A stretch of 64,000 nucleotides of DNA from Bacteroidales bacterium UBA5197 (GTDB taxonomy: Bacteria; Bacteroidota; Bacteroidia; Bacteroidales; Lentimicrobiaceae): assembly GCA_002412885.1 (NCBI GenBank), contig DHVX01000042.1, positions 40,126 through 104,125 of the forward strand, given 5' to 3'. The position numbers were made by a program, and so were the translations under genes. Position 1 is the first letter of the stretch; every line of letters begins with the position of its first letter. Below the pieces are notes generated by a model. The model saw only the letters and a program-made list of their open reading frames with translations. It did no database searches and was not told the origin of the DNA. This document shows, piece by piece, positions 44,983 through 52,659 of this stretch.

Positions 44983-45071
44983 GGAGACAGGGTTTTAGGA
45001 CACGGAGACTTGGAGACTGGGGGACAAGGAGACGAGACACGGAGACGGGGAGACGGGGAGACAAGGGGAAG
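44983..45071 (+). repeat. GGAGACnn-type purine tract
   Basis: Seven or so GGAGAC units spaced mostly at 8 bp (GGAGACTT GGAGACTG, GGAGACGG GGAGACGG GGAGACAA as broken runs), almost pure purine on the plus strand. It begins 10 bp after rnfA. Confidence 0.8.
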
Positions 45072-45304
45072 AAGGATATATGGAGTTAAACCGGAGGTTG
45101 AGCGATTCCGATAGCTATCGAAACGAAACCAGTCCAAGTCGATGCCGAAAGATAAAAAAATATTGCTTCCGCTCAGATAAGCTCATTGTTCCATAGTTTT
45201 TTCAGGAAATCTTTCCAGGGACTGGTCTGCATTCTCAACCCTTTTAAAAACTTATCAGACTTTATCATAATATGGGATTGGGGAAGAAGAGAATTTCAAA
45301 TTAT

Positions 45305-45339
45305 CATGATAATCTTAAATCAAATTTCAAAATATCATG
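45305..45339. repeat. Degenerate copy of the 35-bp palindrome
   Basis: Same length as 12808-12842 and identical at 29 of 35 positions, with outer arms CATGATAATCT and ATATCATG kept. The changes break part of the stem. Confidence 0.65.
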
Positions 45340-45602
45340 TAATATGCAAATTTATAGTGAAATTTCATCTTGATTATTTCACTCAATAGCACACGGATAA
45401 CGCTGATAAGACGGATTCTCACAGATAAGAAAAAGTTAATCCAATTCCATTATTTTCGCTTCACAAGTACTGAGTCTGGTGAAGCATCTGCGTGCCATAT
45501 TACCTACCTCTTATTCTTCTGATGGTGTTATTTATACACTATCAATGATTAAAATTTATGTAAGTTTGCAGAACAACCAAACATCCTCAAAAGCTATCTG
45601 AA

Positions 45603-48311
45603 ATGAAACGTTTTCTCATACTCCTCTTCATCTTTAACGGGATTTTCCTTTCCTCTTTTGGTCAGGGATTTCTTCATACTTCCGGTAAAAAAATTGTAAA
45701 CGGAAGCGGCGATGAAGTGATTATTCGTAGCATCGGCACCGGAAACTGGCTGTTGCAGGAAGGTTACATGATGAAATCGTCGGATGTTGCCGGCACTCAA
45801 TCTGCCTTCAGGAAAAAACTGGTTGAAACCATAGGCGAACAACGCACCGTAGAATTTTATGAGGCCTGGCTCAATAATCATTTTACCCGAACCGATGTGG
45901 ACAGCATGAAGGCCTGGGGATTTAACAGCGTGAGGGTAGCTATGCACTACAAATGGCTTACACTTCCGATTGAAGATGAACCCGTTGCAGGGCAGGATAC
46001 ATGGCTTGAAGATGGTTTTGTTCGCCTCGACAGCCTGCTCGACTGGTGTGGCGACAATCAGATGTATCTTTTTCTTGATATGCACGGAGCTCCCGGCGGA
46101 CAAGGGAAAGATGCCAATATTTCGGATTACGATCCCACAAGACCTTCGCTTTGGGAGAGTGCTGAAAACCGTCGCAAAACAGTTGCTTTGTGGGCCCGGC
46201 TTGCCGCTCGTTATGCGAATGAACCCTGGATCGGCGGTTACGACCTGATCAATGAACCCAACTGGGAACTGCCCGGTGGCACGCTGCTCAGGCAGCTTTA
46301 TGGCGATATAACCACTGCCATTCGTGCTGTGGATCAGAATCATATGATAATTATCGAAGGCAACTGGTTTGCAAATGATTACACCGGACTTACACCTCCA
46401 TGGGACAACAATATGATTTACAGTCCTCATAAATACTGGAATTACAATACGCAGAATGAAATTAACTGGATGATCAATCTGCGAAATACATGGAATATTC
46501 CGATCTGGCTGGGCGAAACCGGCGAAAATTCCAATTCATGGTTCACCGATCTGATTGCCTTGCTCGAACAAAATGACATTGGCTGGTCGTGGTGGCCGGT
46601 TAAAAAAGCAGGCATTAATAATGTATTGCAGGTTCCTGAAAGTGTGAGTTACAACAATCTGATGAATTTCTGGAAAAACGGAGCACCATTTATGACAGCC
46701 GATCAGGCTTATGCTGCTGTGATGCAATGGGCTGACAATCACAAAATTGAAAATTGCGAAGTTAAACGCGATGTCATCGATGCCATGATTCGCCAGCCAT
46801 TTTCTAACGAAACTCTTCCATTCAGAATTTATTATCCGGGTGAAGCCATCAACGCCGTGAATTACGATCTGGGTCGGAGCTCTTTTGCTTACCGCGATGC
46901 CGATTCAGCAAATTATCACTTAAATACCAATGTATTTACCAACTGGAATAAAGGTTGGGTTTATCGTAACGATGGTGTTGATATTGAAAAGTGTACCGAT
47001 CCCTTTCCTGGTGGAAACGGGTTTAGCGTTGGATGGACAGAAGCCAATGAATGGATGCAATATACTTTCGAAGCAGATTCTGCAGCAGCATACACCTTGA
47101 CTTTCCGCTCAGCCTCCAACAATACACCAGCCGGAATTGTAAGGCTGAGTATCAACGGCGCGGACATCACCAGCCCGCACACCTTGCCTTCGACAGGCGG
47201 ATGGGCTACCTGGAATTCTTCTACGGTAAACGGGGTTATAATTCCTGCCGGTCAGAGTAAAATCAGGTTGATGATCGACAAAAGTGGTTCAAACATTAAC
47301 CTGTTCAGTTTTACCAATCCGGTTTCTGTTGCTTCGGTTCCTTTCACTTTTATTACAGCTGAAACATCAACCTCAGGAAGTGAAATAATTCTAACCCTTA
47401 ACAAAGATGTAACCACGCTGACAAATGTTCCTGCTGATTATCAGGTTACTTCCAACGGTATCACCATCGGTGTTTCTGATATTGCCTTGCATTCTGAATA
47501 CCCGCAGAAACTGATAATTTCTCTTTCATCTCCCATCGATTTCGGGCAAGTAATCCGACTCAGCTACAGCGGAACTTCAGTTCAGAACGGCGAAACTTTT
47601 CTTGAAACTTTCACGGATAAAGTCGTAAAGAATAATCTCCCCAAACGGTTTACGCTCCCCTCAAAAATTCAAGCTGAGGATTTCTATTTCAACAATGGAT
47701 TTCAGTTTGAGGACTGCAGCGATACCGGCGGTGGTCTGAATCTTGGTTTTGCCAACAACGGCGACTACATCGATTATCTGATCAAAGTTCCGGAAGCCGG
47801 AGAGTATCAGATTTTATTCCGCATTGCCTCCATTTATTCCAACGGAAGAATAAGCATCAGGGCTTCCAATGGCGGTGCTTTTCAGACTTACGGGACTTTT
47901 AATGTAACATCCACCGGAGGATGGCAAACATGGGCCAATCAGACTATCAGATTGAGTTTACCTGCCGGGAATCTTACTTTCCGACTTTATTCGGTTGCCG
48001 GAGAATACAACATCAATTGGTTCGATATTTCCAAATCAACAGGCATCAATGATAATAAAACCAAAGGCTCATTAAAAGTATATCCCAATCCAGGGAATGG
48101 CATTTTCAGGTTTGAAACCAATGAACTGATGCGCGTTGATCATAGTGTGATGGTTACTGATGTAGCCGGACGCCCTGTTTTCAGCAGAGATTTTACAGGT
48201 CAGCGTGACAATGATCTTCAGCTCGATCTGAGTCATCTGGTGGCCGGTATGTATTTCATTCAAATGAAATCGCGCGATAAAATACTGGATACAAGGTTGT
48301 TGATTCAGTAG
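45603..48311 (+). CDS. T9SS-exported GH5 glycoside hydrolase with two CBM6 modules
   Basis: A 902-residue secreted enzyme. Signal peptide (RFLILLFIFNGIFLSSFGQG), GH5 catalytic domain (about 30-350) with acid/base Glu218 in LINEPN and nucleophile Glu305 in LGETGEN, a first CBM6 (about 418-565, NYDLGRSSFAYRDAD), an Ig/SwmB-like domain (about 570-680), a second CBM6 (about 690-815, KIQAEDFYFNNGFQFEDC) and a T9SS sorting domain (VYPNPGN, ending DTRLLIQ). It probably cleaves a beta-glucan; CBM6 modules often bind beta-1,3- or beta-1,4-glucans or xylan. It stands alone, with no SusC/SusD pair nearby. Confidence 0.9.
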   Translation: MKRFLILLFIFNGIFLSSFGQGFLHTSGKKIVNGSGDEVIIRSIGTGNWLLQEGYMMKSSDVAGTQSAFRKKLVETIGEQRTVEFYEAWLNNHFTRTDVDSMKAWGFNSVRVAMHYKWLTLPIEDEPVAGQDTWLEDGFVRLDSLLDWCGDNQMYLFLDMHGAPGGQGKDANISDYDPTRPSLWESAENRRKTVALWARLAARYANEPWIGGYDLINEPNWELPGGTLLRQLYGDITTAIRAVDQNHMIIIEGNWFANDYTGLTPPWDNNMIYSPHKYWNYNTQNEINWMINLRNTWNIPIWLGETGENSNSWFTDLIALLEQNDIGWSWWPVKKAGINNVLQVPESVSYNNLMNFWKNGAPFMTADQAYAAVMQWADNHKIENCEVKRDVIDAMIRQPFSNETLPFRIYYPGEAINAVNYDLGRSSFAYRDADSANYHLNTNVFTNWNKGWVYRNDGVDIEKCTDPFPGGNGFSVGWTEANEWMQYTFEADSAAAYTLTFRSASNNTPAGIVRLSINGADITSPHTLPSTGGWATWNSSTVNGVIIPAGQSKIRLMIDKSGSNINLFSFTNPVSVASVPFTFITAETSTSGSEIILTLNKDVTTLTNVPADYQVTSNGITIGVSDIALHSEYPQKLIISLSSPIDFGQVIRLSYSGTSVQNGETFLETFTDKVVKNNLPKRFTLPSKIQAEDFYFNNGFQFEDCSDTGGGLNLGFANNGDYIDYLIKVPEAGEYQILFRIASIYSNGRISIRASNGGAFQTYGTFNVTSTGGWQTWANQTIRLSLPAGNLTFRLYSVAGEYNINWFDISKSTGINDNKTKGSLKVYPNPGNGIFRFETNELMRVDHSVMVTDVAGRPVFSRDFTGQRDNDLQLDLSHLVAGMYFIQMKSRDKILDTRLLIQ

Positions 48312-48331
48312 GGGAGGGTTTGCCCATTTCT

Positions 48332-48919
48332 TTATTTCAACCCCGATTTATTCCGTGCCGCTTTCATCCTTTTCGGGCCATACCATAACCAGAAACCGGT
48401 TACGGTAAAAAGCAGCAACGAAATGCCCATCAGCGATGTGTAGATAAGTTTAAATACATTGCTGCCGGTGTTCAGATAGTAATCGATAATGGACCCGTCG
48501 TGAATCTTTTCAATAAAATCTGACCTTCTCTTTTTAATCTGCAAAAGCTCTCCGCTGACGCCATCCAGTTGAACTTCATAAAAATGGTCGCTGTAGATTA
48601 GTTTTATCACGCCTTTGTCTTTTCTGATGTCTATCCTTTCGGGATCTGAGGATAAAACCGGCGAGATGGAATCATGCAGATATTGTTCCGCATTTTTTAT
48701 CAGGCTATCCAACGGAAGCCATGCCGATAGATCAGATGAAGTGCCTTGCCGGGTTTCGGGAAGCAGATAGCCACCACTGTTCTTTTTCCAACCCAGCAGA
48801 ACCCCTGAAACTGAAATTATAAAGAAAAACAGAAACAGAAACACGGTGGTGTCTCTGTGTATTCTCCTGAAAAGATTGATTATTCCTGCCTGTTTCTGAC
48901 TTTGTCCTTTTTGTGCCAA
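48332..48919 (-). CDS. PepSY-associated transmembrane protein
   Basis: A 195-residue protein with an N-terminal helix (TTVFLFLFFFIISVSGVLLGWKK), a PepSY-like periplasmic domain (YEVQLDGVSGELLQIKKRRSD) and a C-terminal helix ending WLWYGPKRMK. It resembles the shorter PepSY_TM proteins linked to iron or redox functions; the role here is unknown. It converges on the GH5 gene, 20 bp away. A compact repeat element lies upstream at 48995-49050. Confidence 0.8.
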   Translation of the reverse strand: MAQKGQSQKQAGIINLFRRIHRDTTVFLFLFFFIISVSGVLLGWKKNSGGYLLPETRQGTSSDLSAWLPLDSLIKNAEQYLHDSISPVLSSDPERIDIRKDKGVIKLIYSDHFYEVQLDGVSGELLQIKKRRSDFIEKIHDGSIIDYYLNTGSNVFKLIYTSLMGISLLLFTVTGFWLWYGPKRMKAARNKSGLK

Positions 48920-48994
48920 TGTATTGAAGTGTAGGTTGGTTTATGAATCAATGTCGTTTAATTAAGTTCTGGTAATTGAAAAGAAATTGAACAA

Positions 48995-49050
48995 ATATCC
49001 TTCGACTCCGCTCAGGATGACTGTCAGTCTAGGCGGAGTCGAAGACATAT
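48995..49050. repeat. Compact BIME-like element (arms nearly abutting)
   Basis: The left arm TATCCTTCGACTCCGCTCAG is followed within about 20 bp by the inverted core GGCGGAGTCGAAG (49032-49044). The long spacer of copies A-C is missing. It lies between ppc (3' side) and the PepSY gene. Confidence 0.7.
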
Positions 49051-49188
49051 CTTCCTAATTATACGACATAGGAGTATGAACTGATTTCACAGGAGATTTT
49101 TGCCTGTTGAGTGTGCAAACTTAACACAAAGTCAAATACACGGTGTGGATTTTTTGAACTGGTGTTCTTTATTGCCATTCGAATCAAT

Positions 49189-51735
49189 TTACGCAGAATT
49201 TCGCCCTGCATTAATATTGCCGTACAACGATCGGGTAACCAGTTTTTCATAGGCTTCCTTGTTTTCGGAATTTTCACTGATTTTCTGAAGTGCGTATTGC
49301 TGAATTACCAACAGGGGCAGGGCAATTTTTTCGCGGATTCTGATCGAGCCTTTTGCCACTGGTTCTTCTTCCATAAGTTCATGGTATCCTGAAATGAGCA
49401 GCAACATTTCTACCGAGAGATTGAATTCATCATACAGAATATGCCAGAAGTCACTATATTCAGGATCACCCTTAATGTAAGAAGTAAGATCAAAATTGCA
49501 TTTCGATAACGACATCATGCTGTTAAGTATCAGGGCTTTGAAGAAAGCCACTTCCTTGAACAGTCTTTTGAGTCCGTCAAGTTTTCCTTCACTAATCATT
49601 TTTTGAATCGCGGTGCCGGTTCCAAAATAACCCGGAACATTTTGCTTAAGCTGACTCCACGAACCCACAAATGAAATTGCCCTGAGATCAGCCAACTCAA
49701 GTTTTGATTTGCTGCCCCGTTTTCCGGGTCTGCTGCCAATGTTTGCTTTGCCGTAATACTTGAGCGTGCTTTTGTTTTCGAGATAGGGGATGAACTTTTC
49801 GTGTGCTTTCAGGCTGCTGTATTTTGCATAGCTCAGGTCAGCCATTTCTTCAAGCAGCAGTCTCAAATCTTCAGGAATATCGTGTTCACCTTCCGAAAAA
49901 CTGTTCGACAATCCGGCTGTCAGCAGCTGCTCACAGTTGTGGATGAATTTTTCCTTTGTTGCGTAGGTGCTTGTAATGGTCTGTCCCTGAATGGTGAGCT
50001 GAATTTCATGGTTGGAAATTTTCCGGCTCTGAGCGGCATAAAACCGGTGGGTCTTGCCTCCTCCGCGGGCAGGAGGGCCACCCCGTCCATCAAAGAAAAT
50101 GGCTTTTATGTTGTTTTTGTCGCAAACTTCCGACAGAATTTCTTTGGTTCTGAAAATTGACCAGTTGGCCCGGAGATATCCTCCATCTTTGGTGCCGTCA
50201 GAGTAGCCCAGCATTATGGTTTGTTTGTTGTGGCGTTGTGATACATGCGCCCGGTATTCCGGAATACTGAACAACTCCTGCATCGTAGCCTCTGAAACCC
50301 GCATTCCTTCCATGGTTTCAAAAAGCGGGATGATGTCAAATGTAATTTTCTGATCATCCCAGCCACACCATCTGAAAAGTGCGTAAACAAAAAGCACCGA
50401 GTAATTATCTTCCGAATTGCTTATGATGTATCGGTTGCATCCTTCTTCACCATTCTTGATTTGAATGCTGTTGAGTTGCGAAATATTGAGAATGGTATCT
50501 TTTATCAGTTCATCTTCGTAATCGGCGGCATTCAGGCTGAACTTTTTGTGAAGAAGCAATTCAGTCAGTTCATCCTTTGTCAATTCTTCAAGTCCTGATG
50601 AAATAATGCCTTCCCGTTTCAGAATTTCCTCAATAGCTTTGCGATGTATGCTGCTGTCCTGTCGGATATCAAGACTTGCAAAGTGAATGCCGAATATGCT
50701 CACCTTGTCAATCAGTTTATCCAGATCTTTGAGATATAACCCGTGGTATCGGCTGACGATGATTTGCCTGATTTCGGAAAGCGGGTTGATAATTTCATCC
50801 CATTTAATGATTACCGCAGGGTTGAACATCGCATTATAAAGCTTTTCCCTGAGCTGATCCAACGGTTCCTCAACTGCCCTGAAGGTGAGTTTTTGCTGAA
50901 GGGTTTTTATATCCTGATAATAACATTTCATCAATGTCATCCGAAGTTCATCGGCTACACTCATAGTAATGTCCGCTGTTACGAAAGGATTTCCATCCCG
51001 GTCTCCTCCCGGCCAGAAACCAAGTTTGATGATGTTCGGGTTGCTAAAGTTTTTGTTTCCGGTATGTTCCTTTATTGAGCCATAGAGATCGCCAACGGCA
51101 TCGTAATAAACATTTCGCAAAAAATAAATGATGTTTCGGGCTTCATCAAGCGGCGTTGGTTTTTTCGAATTGATCAGCGAGGTTAGTCCAAGTTGCTGAA
51201 GTGTCATGTCAATTTCGTTGATCTTGTTTTCCTCTATCAGATTTCGAAGGGTGCTGATAATGTCGAGGACTGCAGGTGGGTAAAACTGCGTTGGATGCGC
51301 TGTAAATACGATTCGTGCACTAAATGTGGAGAGTTTTTCGGAGATGCTGCTCCAGTTTTTCTTGCTGTCAACCAGTTGAAAGAAATCTTTCACCAGAAGG
51401 TAATTCCCCAGATCGCGGAGCTCAGAAAATGCAGCATCTTCCACACTGTCAAAAAGTACTACCTGGCGCTCAACGTATTGAATTACCCTGAACATAAATT
51501 CAATCTTCTCCTTTTCATCCTGAATGTCAGTAAAACTGCTGAAAAAAGAATCAAGTATATCTTTCGGATGACGACCTTTTTCAAGTTCCTGTTTGCATTG
51601 CTGATAAAGAACCGGAATAAGTATGCCGATGTTGCTGTCCTTTCTGTAAGGCAGGTTCAGGAACATGCTGTTGAATATATTGAATTTGTTGTGGACTGAT
51701 TTTTCAAATGCCTCAACTCTTTTTGATTGTTTCAT
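49189..51735 (-). CDS. ppc: Phosphoenolpyruvate carboxylase, divergent type
   Basis: An 848-residue PEP carboxylase (PEP plus bicarbonate to oxaloacetate plus phosphate), shorter than the E. coli enzyme. Catalytic motifs are present in order: FTAHPTQFYPP, GFWPGGDRDGNP, DIRQDSSIHRK, LGYSDGTKDGGYLRANWS, GRGGPPARGGGKTH and IGSRPGKRGS. Several positions differ from the common type (TAHPTE, YSDSAKDAG, GRGGSIGRGG). The C-terminus ends NAGRNSA in place of the usual RNTG. It feeds the C4 branch of fermentation and fumarate reduction, which fits AspA elsewhere in the window. It is a single gene. Confidence 0.9.
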   Translation of the reverse strand: MKQSKRVEAFEKSVHNKFNIFNSMFLNLPYRKDSNIGILIPVLYQQCKQELEKGRHPKDILDSFFSSFTDIQDEKEKIEFMFRVIQYVERQVVLFDSVEDAAFSELRDLGNYLLVKDFFQLVDSKKNWSSISEKLSTFSARIVFTAHPTQFYPPAVLDIISTLRNLIEENKINEIDMTLQQLGLTSLINSKKPTPLDEARNIIYFLRNVYYDAVGDLYGSIKEHTGNKNFSNPNIIKLGFWPGGDRDGNPFVTADITMSVADELRMTLMKCYYQDIKTLQQKLTFRAVEEPLDQLREKLYNAMFNPAVIIKWDEIINPLSEIRQIIVSRYHGLYLKDLDKLIDKVSIFGIHFASLDIRQDSSIHRKAIEEILKREGIISSGLEELTKDELTELLLHKKFSLNAADYEDELIKDTILNISQLNSIQIKNGEEGCNRYIISNSEDNYSVLFVYALFRWCGWDDQKITFDIIPLFETMEGMRVSEATMQELFSIPEYRAHVSQRHNKQTIMLGYSDGTKDGGYLRANWSIFRTKEILSEVCDKNNIKAIFFDGRGGPPARGGGKTHRFYAAQSRKISNHEIQLTIQGQTITSTYATKEKFIHNCEQLLTAGLSNSFSEGEHDIPEDLRLLLEEMADLSYAKYSSLKAHEKFIPYLENKSTLKYYGKANIGSRPGKRGSKSKLELADLRAISFVGSWSQLKQNVPGYFGTGTAIQKMISEGKLDGLKRLFKEVAFFKALILNSMMSLSKCNFDLTSYIKGDPEYSDFWHILYDEFNLSVEMLLLISGYHELMEEEPVAKGSIRIREKIALPLLVIQQYALQKISENSENKEAYEKLVTRSLYGNINAGRNSA

Positions 51736-51888
51736 AGATGTATTTTTTTGTAGTCTTAGCGCATTACCGGGCTTATAATCAAATCCTGAGCCTGCCTGCG
51801 ATAAAAGTTAAACAATTAATGTGTGAAAAAGGATTGGTTTGAATTCTATGGTTTTTGAATAGAACCATACTTTTTAACATTTTAAATT

Positions 51889-52062
51889 CTCTGAGATCTG
51901 GTTCTCTGTGTTTTATCAAAACTCTGTGAAACAAAAAAATCAAAAAAAGTAAGTTACACAGATTAACACAGGAGGGAAAGCACAGAGTTACACAGAAGGA
52001 AAAGATTTTTTTAGAAAATAGCCTCTTAAATATCCACAAACTCTGTGAAACTCTGTGAGACT
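51889..52062. repeat. CTCTGTGAAA filler repeats
   Basis: The 329-bp gap between ppc and the DinB gene (51736-52064) holds repeated CTCTGTGAAACTCTGTGA units and their complements (CACAGAGTTACACAG), with both orientations present. No gene is seen. Confidence 0.6.
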
Positions 52063-52064
52063 CT

Positions 52065-52553
52065 TTACTTCTGATTGATCAGTTCCTCAATTTCATTCAG
52101 GTGAAGTCTGACATGTTCCAGATAATGATTGATCATTGATTTGAGCGAAACCTTTTGGTTTAATGCCGTTATCCATACATTGCTGAGTTTTTCGGCATTT
52201 ACCTGATTGATCACATGTATGATATGCAGGTTGTAGAATTTCCAGAGTTGTACCAGATTGTACCAGTTTTCTTCCTGATATTTCTGAATAGCTATCCATC
52301 GGTCATTGTTTCCATTGTTGGCATAATCCGGAAAGATCAACGGATCAGGCTGATACTGAAGATGAATGATCCGGTGGGTGTTGTTGGAAACAGAATCGAT
52401 CAGATGCCCGGTAATTTCTCTGATGCTTCGGTTCTGTGAATTGCGCCGCCCGGAAATTACTTCATCTTCAAGGGACAATAATCTGGGTTCCCAGACTGTA
52501 ATCAGTTGAAGCAATTCCTGGTTGTTTGCCTCAAATTCATGTGTTTGTTCCAT
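52065..52553 (-). CDS. DinB/YfiT-like metal-dependent protein
   Basis: A 162-residue four-helix-bundle protein of the DinB_2 superfamily. Three likely metal-binding His are in ITGHLIDS, HIIHVI and HYLEHVRLH. Members include thiol-dependent transferases and putative metalloenzymes; the substrate is unknown. It lies 107 bp after the glycine decarboxylase gene on the same strand and the two may share a transcript. Confidence 0.8.
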   Translation of the reverse strand: MEQTHEFEANNQELLQLITVWEPRLLSLEDEVISGRRNSQNRSIREITGHLIDSVSNNTHRIIHLQYQPDPLIFPDYANNGNNDRWIAIQKYQEENWYNLVQLWKFYNLHIIHVINQVNAEKLSNVWITALNQKVSLKSMINHYLEHVRLHLNEIEELINQK

Positions 52554-52659
52554 TTGTTTGTTCTCTGGAAGCCTTGTGCATTCAAAAATTTAGCCTGAAT
52601 CCTCAACATATTTCTATGCTGTGATGCAGGCTAAAATGGGTTAAATCGTGCGTTGCAGT

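Larger units (their letters stand above)
44974..45602. other. 629-bp intergenic region filled with repeats
   Basis: Contains the GGAGACnn tract (44983-45071), the CGATAGCTATCG palindrome (45109-45120), a degenerate copy of the 35-bp palindrome (45305-45339), an ACACGGATAACG...AGACGGATT filler stretch (about 45391-45425) and a TAAGTTTG -7-like box (45561-45568) before the GH5 gene. A 67-codon frame at 45186-45389 crosses the palindrome and has no support. Confidence 0.65.

Noticed and set aside
45186..45389. 67-codon frame after the rnf operon
   Set aside because: It runs through the degenerate palindrome repeat, has no family features and a poor codon pattern.
51193..51699. Long plus-strand frame of 168 codons
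   Set aside because: It is antisense to ppc; open only because of codon bias in the real gene.
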